From Aurelia coerulea (Eukaryota; Cnidaria; Scyphozoa; Semaeostomeae; Ulmaridae), in the NCBI GenBank assembly GCA_039566865.1, contig CM076948.1, forward strand, positions 18,239,001 through 18,303,000: a stretch of 64,000 nt of DNA, in the 5' to 3' direction. A program made the position numbers and the translations under genes. Below the pieces are notes generated by a model. It saw only the letters and a program-made list of their open reading frames with translations. It was not told the origin of the DNA and ran no database searches. How positions within the stretch are numbered: the first letter of the stretch is position 1; the number at the start of each line of letters is the position of its first letter. This document shows positions 50,797 through 61,679 of the stretch, one piece after another.

Positions 50797-53700
50797 ATAA
50801 AAGAAGTTACTGGCAGAACTAAAGTTTTAAAGAACGATGAGTGCAATTCTCTTTATAATATAAATTGTAGCTACTAAAGTACGTTAACTAACACTTTTCG
50901 TGTTTATATTTTGTTTTTGTTGAGAAATAAACAAATAAATAATCGATGTTTGTTTATGCAGTAAAGCTAAAACGAGACTAAAGAAAAAACTAATGTCTAT
51001 AGTAATGTTTCCAAGAAGGGTTGCTGCAGCACTAATAGAGTGCTATAAAAGAAATTACTGGCAGAACTAAAGTTTTAAAGAACGATGAGTGCAATTCTCT
51101 TTATAATATAAATTGTAGCTACTAAAGTACGTTATCCCACACTTTTTGTGTTTATATTTTGTTTTTGTTGAGAAAATAAAAAATAATTAATCGATGTTTG
51201 TTTATGCAGTAAAGCTAAAATGAGACTAAAGAAAAAACTAATGTCTATAGTAATGTTTCCAAGAATGGTTGCTGCAGCACTAATATAGTGCTATAAAAGA
51301 AGTTACTGGCAGAACTAAAGTTTTAAAGAACGATGAATGCAATCCTCTTTATAATATAAATTATAGCTACCAAAGTGCGTCAATCCACAGTTTTTCTTTT
51401 TAAATTTTGTTTTCTTTGAGAGACGAATTACTTAATTAATCGATGTTCGTTGATGCAGTAAAAAAAAAACGACACTAATGAAAAATCTAATGTCTATAGA
51501 AATGTTTCCAAGAAGGGTTGCTGCAGCACTAACATAGTGCTATAAAAGAAATTACTGGCAGAACTAAAGTTTTAAAGAACGATGAGTGCATTTCTCTTTA
51601 TAATATAAATTGTAGCTACTAAAGTACGTTAACCCACACTTTTTGTGTTTATATTTTGTTTTCTTTGAGAAAATAAACATTTTATTAATCGATGTTTTTT
51701 ATGTAGTAAAGCTAAAATGAGACTAAAGAAAACACTAATGTCTATAGTAATGTTTCCAAGAATGGTTGCTGCAGCACTAATATAGTGCTATAAAAGAAGT
51801 TACTGGCAGAACTAAAGTTTTAAAGAACGATGAGTGCAATTCTCTTTATAATATAAATTGTAGCTACTAAAGTACGTTAACCACACTTTTTGTGCTTCTA
51901 TCTTGTTTTCCTTGAGAAAATAAACATTTTATTAATCGATGTTTGTTTATGCAGTAAAGATAAAATGAGACTAAAGAAAAAACTAATGTCTATAGTAATG
52001 TTTCCAAGAATGGTTGCTGCAGCACTAATAAAGTGCTATAAAAGAAGTTACTGGCAGAACTAAAGTTTTAAAGAACGATGAGTGCAATTCTCTTTATAAT
52101 ATAAATTGTAGCTACTAAAGTACGTTAACCCACACTTTTTGTGTTTATATTTTGTTTTCTTTGAGAAAATAAACATCTAATTAATCGATGTTTGTTTATG
52201 TAGTAAAGATAAAACGAGACTAAAGAAAAAACCAATGGCTATAGCAATGTTTCCAAGAATGGTTGCTGCAGCACTAATATAGTGCTATAAAAGAAGTTAC
52301 TGGCAGAACTAAAGTTTTAAAGAACGATGAGTGCAATTCTCTTTATAATATAAATTGTAGCTACTAAAGTACGTTAACCCACACTTTTTGTGTTTATATT
52401 TTGTTTTCTTTGAGAAAATAAACATTTAATTAATCGATGTTTGTTTATGCAGTAAAGCTAAAATGAGACTAAAGAAAAAAACTAATGTCTATAGTAATGT
52501 TTCCAAGAATGGTTGCTGCAGCACTAATAGAGTGCTATAAAAGAAGTTACTGGCAGAACTAAAGTTTTAAAGAACGATGAGTGCCATTCTCTTTATAATA
52601 TGAATTGTAGCTACTAAAGTACGTTAACCCACACTTTTTGTGTTTATATTTTGTTTTCTTTGAGAAATAAAACATTTGATTAATCGATGTTTGTTTATGC
52701 GGTAAAGCTAAAATGAGAATAAAGAAAAAACTAGTGTCTATAGTAATGTTTCCAAGAATGGTTGCTGCAGCAATAATATAGTGCTATAAAAGAAGTTACT
52801 GGCAGAACTAAAGTTTTAAAGAACGATGAATGCAATCCCCTTTATAATATAAATTATAGCTACCAAAGTGCGTCAATCCACAGTTTTTCTTTTTAAATTT
52901 TGTTTTCTTTGAGAGAAAAATTATTTAATTAATCGATGTTCGTTGATGCAGTAAAAATAAAACGACACTAAAGAAAAAACTAATGTCTATAGTCATGTTT
53001 CCAAGAAGGGTTGCTGCAGCATTAATATAGTGCTATAAAAGAAATTACTGGCAGAACTAAAGTTTTAAAGAACGATGAGTGCATTTCTCTTTATAATATA
53101 AATTGTAGCTACTAAAGTACGTTAACCCACACTTTTTGTGTTTATATTTTGTTTTCTTTGAGAAAATAAACATTTAATTAATCGATGTTTGCTTATGTAG
53201 TAAAGATAAAACGAGACTAAAGAAAAAACCAATGGCTATAGCAATGTTTCCAAGAATGGTTGCTGCAGCACTAATATAGTGCTATAAAAGAAGATACTGG
53301 CAGAACTAAAGTTTTAAAGAACGATGAGTGCAATTCTCTTTATAATATAAATTGTCGCTACTAAAGTACGTTAACTCACACTTTTTGTGCTTCTATCTTG
53401 TTTTCCTTGAGAAAATAAACATTTTATTTATAGATGTTTGTTTATGCAGTAAAGATAAAATGAGACTAAAGAAAAAACTACTGTTTATAGTAATGTTTCC
53501 AAGAATGGTTGCTGCAGCACTTATAAAGTTCTATAAAAGAAGTTACTCGCAGAACTAAAGTTTTAAAGAACAATGAGTGCCATTCTCTTTATAATATGAA
53601 TTGTAGCTACTAAAGTACGTTAACCCACACTTTTTGTGTTTATATTTTGTTTTCTTTGAGAAATAAAACATTTGATTAATCGATGTTTGTTTATGCGTAA

Positions 53701-54904
53701 AGCTAAAATGAGAATAAAGAAAAAACTAGTGTCTATAGTAATGTTTCCAAGAATGGTTGCTGCAGCACAAATCTAGTGCTATAAAAGAAGTTACTGGCAG
53801 AACTAAAGTTTTAAAGAACGATGAGTGCAATTCTCTTCATAATATAAATTGTCGCTACCAAAGTGCGTCAATCCACAGTTTTTGTTTTTAAGTTTTGTTT
53901 TCTTTGAGAGAAAAATTTTTTAATTGATCGATGTTCGTTGATGCAGTAAAGCTAAAATGAGACTAAAGAAAAAGCTAATGTCTATAGTAATGTTTCCAAG
54001 AATGGTTGCTGCAGAACCAATAGAGTGCTATAAAAGAAATTACTGGCAGAACTAAAGTTTTAAAGAACGATGAGTGCAATTCTCTTTATAATATAAATTG
54101 TAGCTACTAAAGTACGCTAACTAGCACTTTTTGTGTTTATAATTTGTTTTCTTTGAGAAAATAAACATTTAATTAATCGATGTTTCCTTATGCAGTAAAG
54201 CTAAAATGAGACTAAAGAAAAAACTAATGTCTATAGTAATGTTTCCAAGAAGGGTTGCTGCAGCACTAATAGAGTGCTATAAAAGAAATTACTGGCAGAA
54301 CTAAAGTTTTAAAGAACGATCAGTGCAATTCTCTTTATAATATAAATTGTAGCTACCAAAGTGCGTCAATCCACAGTTTTTCTTTTTAAATTTTGTTTTC
54401 TTTGAGAGAAGAATTACTTAATTAATCGATGTTCGTTGATGCAGTAAAAAAAATACGACACTAAAGAAAAATCTAATGTCTATAGAAATGTTTCCAAGAA
54501 GGGTTGCTGCAGCACTAACATAGTGCTATAAAAGAAATTACTGGCAGAACTAAAGTTTTAAAGAACGATGAGTGCAATTCTCTTTATAATATAAATTGTA
54601 GCTACTAAAGTACGTTAACTAACACTTTTCGTGTTTATATTTTGTTTTCTTTGAGAAATAAAACATTTGATTAATCGATGTTTGTTTATGCAGTAAAGCT
54701 AAAATGAGACTAAAGAAAAAACTAGTGTCTATAGTAATGTTTCCAAGAATGGTTGCTGCAGCACAAATCTAGTGCTATAAAAGAAGTTACTCGCAGAACT
54801 AAAGTTTTAAAGAACGATCAGTGCAATTCTCTTTATGATATAAATTGTAGCTACTAAAGTACGTTAACTAACACTTTTCGTGTTTATATTTTGTTTTCTT
54901 TGAG

Positions 54905-55150
54905 AAAATAAACATATTAATCGATGTTTCTTTATGCAGTAAAGCTAAAATCTAAAGAAAAACTAATGTCTATAGTAATGTTTATGGTTGCTGCAGCACT
55001 AAAGTGCTATAAAAAATTACTGAGAACTAAAGTTTTCAAGAACGATGAATTCTCTTTATAATATAATTGTAGCTACTAAAGTACGTAACTAAAAAAGAAG
55101 TTACTCGCAGAACTAAAGTTTTAAAGAACGATCAGTGTTTATAAATTGTA
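54905..55150 (+). repeat. Monomer with many clustered small deletions
   Basis: In about 240 bp at least eight short deletions occur relative to neighbours: aaaatctaaagaaaa (gaga lost), aatgtttatggttgc (ccaaga lost), cagcactaaagtgct (loop shortened), ataaaaaattactgagaac (two losses), gatgaattctc (gtgca lost), atataattgtag, and acgtaactaaaaaagaag, which skips most of a monomer (the T-rich dyad through to the palindrome). A second loss leaves cagtgtttataaattg near 55133. Dyads and landmarks otherwise remain in order. No other monomer in the window shows this density. Confidence 0.88.
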
Positions 55151-58003
55151 GCTACTAAAGTACGTTAACTAACACTTTTCGTGTTTATATTTTGTTTTCT
55201 TTGAGAAAATAAACATCTAATTAATCGATGTTTCTTTATGCAGTAAAGCTAAAATGAGACTAAAGGAAAAACTAATGTCTATAGTAATGTTTCCAAGAAT
55301 GGTTGCTGCAGCACTAATAGAGTGCTATAAAATTAATTACTGGCAGAACTAAAGTTTTAAAGAACGATGAGTGCCATTCTCTTTATAATATGAATTGTAG
55401 CTACTAAAGTACGTTAACCCGCACTTTGTGTGTTTATATTTTGTTTTCTTTGAGAAATAAAACATTTGATTAATCGATGTTTGTTTATGCAGTAAAGCTA
55501 AAATGAGACTAAAGAAAAAACTAATGTCTATAGTAATGTTTCCAAGAATGGTTGCTGCAGCAATAATATAGTGCTATAAAAGAAGTTACTGGCAGAACTA
55601 AAGTTTTAAAGAACGATGAGTGCCATTCTCTTTATAATATGAATTGTAGCTACTAAAGTACTTAACCCGCACTTTGTGTGTTTATATTTTGTTTTCTTTG
55701 AGAAATAAAACATTTGATTAATCGATGTTTGTTTATGCGGTAAAGCTAAAATGAGAATAAAGAAAAAACTAGTGTCTATAGTAATGTTTCCAAGAATGGT
55801 TGCTGCAGCACAAATCTAGTGCTATAAAAGAAGTTACTGGCAGAACTAAAGTTTTAAAGAACGATGAGTGCAATTCTCTTTATAATATAAATTGTCGCTA
55901 CCAAAGTGCGTCAATCCACAGTTTTTGTTTTTAAGTTTTGTTTTCTTTGAGAGAAAAATTATTTAATTGATCGATGTTCGTTGATGCAGTAAAGCTAAAA
56001 TGAGACTAAAGAAAAAGCTAATGTCTATAGTAATGTTTCCAAGAAGGGTTGCTGCAGCACTAATAGAGTGCTATAAACTGGCAGAACTAAAGTTTTAAAG
56101 AACGATGAGTGCAATTCTCTTTATAATATAAATTGTAGCTACTAAAGTACGCTAACTAGCACTTTTTGTGTTTATAATTTGTTTTCTTTGAGAAAATAAA
56201 CATTTAATTAATCGATGTTTCTTTATGCAGTAAAGCTAAAATGAGACTAAAGAAAAAACTAATGTCTATAGTAATGTTTCCAAGAATGGTTGCTGCAGCA
56301 CTAATATAAAAGAAGTTACTGGCAGAACTAAAGTTTTAAAGAACGATGAATGCAATCCTCTTTATAATATAAATTATAGCTACCAAAGTGCGTCAATCCA
56401 CAGTTTTTCTTTTTAAATTTTGTTTTCTTTGAGAGAAAAATTATTTAATTAATCGATGTTCGTTGATGCAGTAAAAATAAAACGACACTAAAGAAAAAAC
56501 TAATGTCTATAGTAATGTTTCCAAGAAGGGTTGCTGCAGCACTAATATAGTGCTATAAAAGAAATTACTGGCAGAACTAAAGTTTTAAAGAACGATGAGT
56601 GCAACTCTCTTTATATATAAATTGTCGCTACTAAAGTACGTTAACTCACACTTTTTGTGTTTATATCTTGTTTTCCTAGAGAAAATAAACATTTTATTAA
56701 TAGATGTTTGTTTATGCAGTAAAGTTAAAATGATACTAAAGAAAAAACTACTGTCTATAGTAATGTTTCCAAGAATGGTTGCTGCAGCACTTATAAAGTT
56801 CTATAAAAGAAGTTACTGGCAGAACTAAAGTTTTAAAGAACGATGAGTGCCATTCTCATTATAATATGAATTGTAGCTACTAAAGTACGTTAACCCGCAT
56901 TTTGTGTGTTTATATTTTGTTTTCTTTGAGAAATAAAACATTTGATTAATCGATGTTTGTTTATGCGGTAAAGCTAAAATGAGAATAAAGAAAAAACTAG
57001 TGTCTATAGTAATGTTTCCAAGAATGGTTGCTGCAGCACAAATCTAGTGCTATAAAAGAAGTTACTGGCAGAACTAAAGTTTTAAAGAACGATGAGTGCA
57101 ATTCTCTTTTTAATATAAATTGTAGCTACTAAAGTACATTAACTAACACTTTTCGTGTTTATATTTTGTTTTTGTTGAGAAATGAAAAAATAATTAATCG
57201 ATGTTTGTTTAAGCAGTAAAGATGATAAAATTAGACTAAGGAAAAAACTAATGTCCATAGTAATGTTTCCAAGAAGGGTTGCTGCAGCACTAATACAGTG
57301 CTATAAAAGAAATTACTGGCAGAACTAAAGTTTTAAAGAACGATGAGTGCAATTCTCTTTATAATATAAATTGTAGCTACTAAAGTACATTAACTAACAC
57401 TTTTCGTGTTTATATTTTGTTTTTGTTGAGAAATGAAAAAATAAATAATCGATGTTTGTTTAAGCAGTAAAGATGATAAAATGAGAATAAAGAAAAAACT
57501 AGTGTCTATAGTAATGTTTCAAAGAATGGTTGCTGCAGCACAAATCTAGTGCTATAAAAGAAGTTACTGGCAGAACTAAAGTTTTAAAGAACGATGAGTG
57601 CAATTCTCCTTATGATATATATTGTAGCTACTAGAGTACGTCAACCCACAGTTTTTGTTTTTAAGTTTTGTTTTCTTTGAGAGAAAAATTATTTAATTGA
57701 TCGATGTTTGTTGATGCAGTAAAGCTAAAATGAGACTAAAGAAAAAGCTAATGTCTATAGTAATGTTTCCAAGAAGGGTTGCTGCAGCACTAATAGAGTG
57801 CTATAAAAGAAATTACTGGCAGAACTAAAGTTTTAAAGAACGATGAGTGCAATTCTCTTTATAATATAAATTGTAGCTACTAAAGTACGCTAACTAGCAC
57901 TTTTTGTGTTTATAATTTGTTTTCTTTGAGAAAATAAACATTTAATTAATCGATGTTTCTTTATGCAGTAAAGCTAAAATGAGAATAAAGAAAAAACTAA
58001 TGT

Positions 58004-58125
58004 CTATAGTAATGTTTCCAAGAATGGTTGCTGCAGCACAAATCTAGTGCTATAAAAGAAGTTACTATAGTAATGTTTCCAAGAATGGTTGCTGCAGCAC
58101 AAATAGAGTGCTATAAAAGAAGTTA
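58004..58125 (+). repeat. 61-bp direct tandem duplication inside a monomer
   Basis: The segment from ctatagtaatg through gaagtta (58004-58064) is repeated at 58065-58125, with aaatctagtg in the first copy and aaatagagtg in the second. The join reads gttactatag, combining the normal gttactgg and gtctatag with CT microhomology. This gives one monomer two palindromes and two AGCACA/AGTGCT dyads. Confidence 0.92.
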
Positions 58126-58965
58126 CTCGCAGAACTAAAGATTTAAAGAACGATGAGTGCAATTCTCTTTATGATATAAATTGTAGCTACTAAAGTACGT
58201 TAACTAACACTTTTCGTGTTTATATTTTGTTTTCTTTGAGAAAATAAACATCTAATTAATCGATGTTTCTTTATGCAGTAAAGCTAAAATGAGACTAAAG
58301 AAAAAACTAATGTCTATAGTAATGTTTCCAAGAATGGTTGCTGCAGCAATAATATAGTGATATAAGAGAAGTTACTGGCAGAACTAAAGTTTTAAAGAAC
58401 GATGAGTGCCATTCTCTTTATAATATGAATTGTAGCTACTAAAGTACTTAACCCGCACTTTGTGTGTTTATATTTTGTTTTCTTTGAGAAATAATACATT
58501 TGATTAATCGATGTTTGTTTATGCGGTAAAGCTAAAATGAGAATAAAGAAAAAACTAGTGTCTATAGTAATGTTTCCAAGAATGGTTGCTGCAGCACAAA
58601 TCTAGTGCTATAAAAGAAGTTACTGGCAGAACTAAAGTTTTAAAGAACGATGAGTGCAATTCTCTTTATAATGTAAATTGTAGCTACCAAAGTGCGTCAA
58701 TCCACAGTTTTTGTTTTTAAACTTTGTTTTCATTGAGAGAAAAATTATTTAATTGATCGATGTTCGTTGATAAAATAAAGCTAAAATGAGACTAAAGAAA
58801 AAGCTAATGTCTATAGTAATGTTTCCAAGAAGGGTTGCTGCAGCACTAATATAGTGCTATAAAAGAAATTACTGGCAGAACTAAAGTTTTAAAGAACGAT
58901 GAGTGCAATTCTCTTTATAATATAAATTGTAGCTACTAAAGTACGCTAACTAGCACTTTTTGTGT

Positions 58966-58987
58966 TTATAATTTGTTTATAATTTGT
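58966..58987 (+). repeat. 11-bp tandem duplication (ttataatttgt x2)
   Basis: ttataatttgt at 58966-58976 is followed at once by the same 11 bases at 58977-58987. The sister copies near 56170 and 57910 have a single unit. It looks like a slippage event in an otherwise normal monomer. Confidence 0.93.
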
Positions 58988-61679
58988 TTTCTTTGAGAAA
59001 ATAAACATTTAATTAATCGATGTTTCTTTATGCAGTAAAGCTAAAATGAGACTAAAGAAAAAACTAATGTCTATAGTAATGTTTCCAAGAATGGTTGCTG
59101 CAGCAATAATATAAAAGAAGTTACTGGCAGAACTAAAGTTTTAAAGGTCGATGAATGCAATCCTCTTTATAATATAAATTATAGCTACCAAAGTGCGTCA
59201 ATCCACAGTTTTTCTTTTTAAATTTTGTTTTCTTTGAGAGAAAAATTATTTAATTAATCGATGTTCGTTGATGCAGTAAAAATAAAACGACACTAAAGAA
59301 AAAACTAATGTCTATAGTAATGTTTCCAAGAAGGGTTGCTGCAGCACTAATATAGTGCTATAAAAGAAATTACTGGCAGAACTAAAGTTTTAAAGAACGA
59401 TGAGTGCAACTCTCTTTATATATAAATTGTCGCTACTAAAATACGTTATCTCACACTTTTTGTGTTTATATCTTGTTTTCCTAGAGAAAATAAACATTTT
59501 ATTAATAGATGTTTGTTTATGCAGTAAAGCTAAAATGAGACTAAAGAAAAAACTAATGGCTATAGCAATGTTTCCAAGAATGGTTGCTGCAGCACTAATA
59601 TAGTGCTATAAAAGAAATTACTGGCAGAACTAAAGTTTTAAAGAACGATGAGTGCAATTCTCTTTATAATATAAATTGTAGCTACTAAAGTACGCTAACT
59701 AGCACTTTTTGTGTTTATAATTTGTTTTCTTTGAGAAAATAAACATTTAATTAATCGATGTTTCTTTATGCAGTAAAGTTAAAATGATACTAAAGAAAAA
59801 ACTAATGTCTCTATTAATGGTTTTTTTTAAGAATGGTTGCTGCAGCACTTATAATGTCCTATAAAAGAAGTTACTCGCAGAACTAAAGTTTTAAAGGAAG
59901 ATGAGCGCAATCCTCTTTATAATATAAATTGTAGCTACCAAAGTGCGTCAATCCACAGTTTTTCTTTTAAAATTTTGTTTTCTTTGAGAGAAGAATTACT
60001 TAATTAATCGATGTTCGTTGATGCAGTAAAAAAAAACGACACTAAAGAAAAATCTAATGTCTATAGAAATGTTTCCAAGAAGGGTTGCTGCAGCACTAAC
60101 ATAGTGCTATAAAAGAAATTACTGGCAGAACTAAAGTTTTAAAGAACGATGAGTGCAATTCTCTTTATAATATAAATTGTCGCTACTAAAGTACGTTAAC
60201 CCACACTTTTTGTGTTTATATTTTGTGTTCTTTGAGAAAATAAACATTTAATTAATAGATTCTTGTTGATGCAGTAAAGCTAAAATGAGACGAAAGAAAA
60301 AACTAATGGCTATAGCAATGTTTCCAAGAATGGTTGCTGCAGCACTAATAAAGTGCTATAAAAGAAGTTACTGGCAGAACTAAAGTTTTAAAGAACGATG
60401 AGTGCAATATTCTTTATAATATACAATATAAATTGTAGCTACTAAAGTACGTTAACTAACACGGTATGTGTTTATATTTTGTTTTCTTTGAGAAAATAAA
60501 CATCTAATTAATCGATGTTTGTTTATGTAGTAAAGATAAAACGAGACTAAAGAAAAAACCAATGGCTATAGCAATGTTTCCAAGAATGGTTGCTGCAGCA
60601 CTGATATAATGCTATAAAAGAAGTTACTTGCAGGACTAAAGTTTTAAAGAACGATGAGTTCAATTCTCTTTATAATATAAATTGTAGCTACTAAAGTACG
60701 TTAAACCAGACTTTTTGTGTTTATATTTTGTTTTCTTTAAGAAAATAAACATTTTATTAATCGATGTTTGTTTATGCAGTAAAGCTAAAATGAGAATAAA
60801 GAAAAGACTAATGGCTATAGTAATGTTTCCAAGAAGGGTTGCTGCAGCACTAATAGAGTGATATGAAAGAAATTACTGGCAGAACTAAAGTTTTAAAGAA
60901 CGATGAGTGCATTTCTCTTTATAATATAAATTGTAGCTACCAAAGTACGTTATCCCACACTTTTTGTGTTTATATTTTGTTTTCTTTGAGAAAATAAACA
61001 TTTTATTTATAGATGTTTGTTTATGTAGTAAAGATAAAACGAGACTAAAGATAAAACTAATGTCTATAGTAATGTTTCCAAGAATGGTTGCTGCAGCACT
61101 AATATATTGCTATAAAAGAAGATACTGGCAGAAGTAAAGTTTTAAAGAACGATGAGTGCAATTCTGTTTATAATATAAATTGTCGCTACTAGAGTACGTC
61201 AATCCACAATTTTTGTTTATATTTTGTTTTCTTTGAGAAAATAAACATTTAATTAATCGATGTTTGATTATGCAGTAAAGTTAAAATGAGACTAAAGAAA
61301 AAGCTAATGTCTATAGTAATGTTTCCAAGAAGGGTTGCTGCAGCACTAATAGAGTGCTATAAAATTAATTACTGGCAGAACTAAAGTTTTAAAGAACGAT
61401 GAGTGCCATTCTCTTTATAATATGAATTGTAGCTACTAAAGTACGTTAACCCACACTTTTTGTGTTTATATTTTGTTTTCTTTGAGATAATAAACATTTT
61501 ATTAATCGATGTTTGTTTATGCAGTAAAGCTAAAATGAGACCAAAGAAAAAACTAATGACTATAGTAATGTTCCCAAGAAGGGTTGCTGCAGCACTAATA
61601 GAGTGCAATAAAAGAATTTACTGGCAGAACTAAAGTTTTAAAGAAAGATGAGTGCAATTCTCTTTATAATATAAATTGT

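Larger units (their letters stand above)
50581..50829 (+). repeat. Reference monomer (249 bp) of the satellite
   Basis: Chosen as a copy close to the consensus, using aagaacgatg as the arbitrary start. In order it holds: a conserved segment with gatgagtgcaattctc (from 50588); ctactaaagtacgttaac (from 50622); a T-rich stretch with a short dyad (50642-50654); gagaaaataaacatt and an ATCGAT site (50694-50699); gcagtaaagctaaaatgaga (from 50711); an A-rich stretch; ctatagtaatgtttcc; the 10-bp palindrome (50774-50783); a 6-bp-arm dyad (50780-50796); and ggcagaactaaagtttta to the end. The next copy begins at 50830 and the one after at 51078, which gives unit lengths of 249 and 248. Confidence 0.93.
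47900..54900 (+). repeat. Mixed stretch of consensus-like and divergent monomers
   Basis: About 28 monomers with no strict higher-order period found by eye. Two neighbouring copies near 48150-48640 are nearly identical, with gagaccaaag, tgttttgcttgag and ctataaataaatt (48313 and 48561, 248 bp apart). Copies with ttttcaacaagggttgctttagcac are at about 48775 and 49022. The most consensus-like monomers of the window lie around 50.58-51.3 kb. Nothing other than satellite was seen. Confidence 0.83.
40115..59990 (+). repeat. Scattered divergent subfamily with gtgcgtcaatccacag
   Basis: About 19 monomers in this interval carry a linked set of differences: (g)gaagatgagcgcaatcctc or gatgaatgcaatcctc, gctaccaaagtgcgtcaatc, a segment tttgagagaaaaattattt, ttcgttgatgcag and aaaacgacactaaag. 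Approximate sites are 40115, 40615, 42860, 43355, 44598, 47095, 47605, 50080, 51330, 52830, 53830, 54340, 55880, 56345, 57620, 58670, 59150 and 59890. The full set is absent before 40 kb, although a partial form occurs near 22205. They are separated by one to five ordinary monomers. Confidence 0.85.

Noticed and set aside
54905..55150. Unique-sequence island within the array
   Set aside because: All parts align to the monomer in order once small deletions are allowed, so it is a degraded satellite copy and not other DNA.
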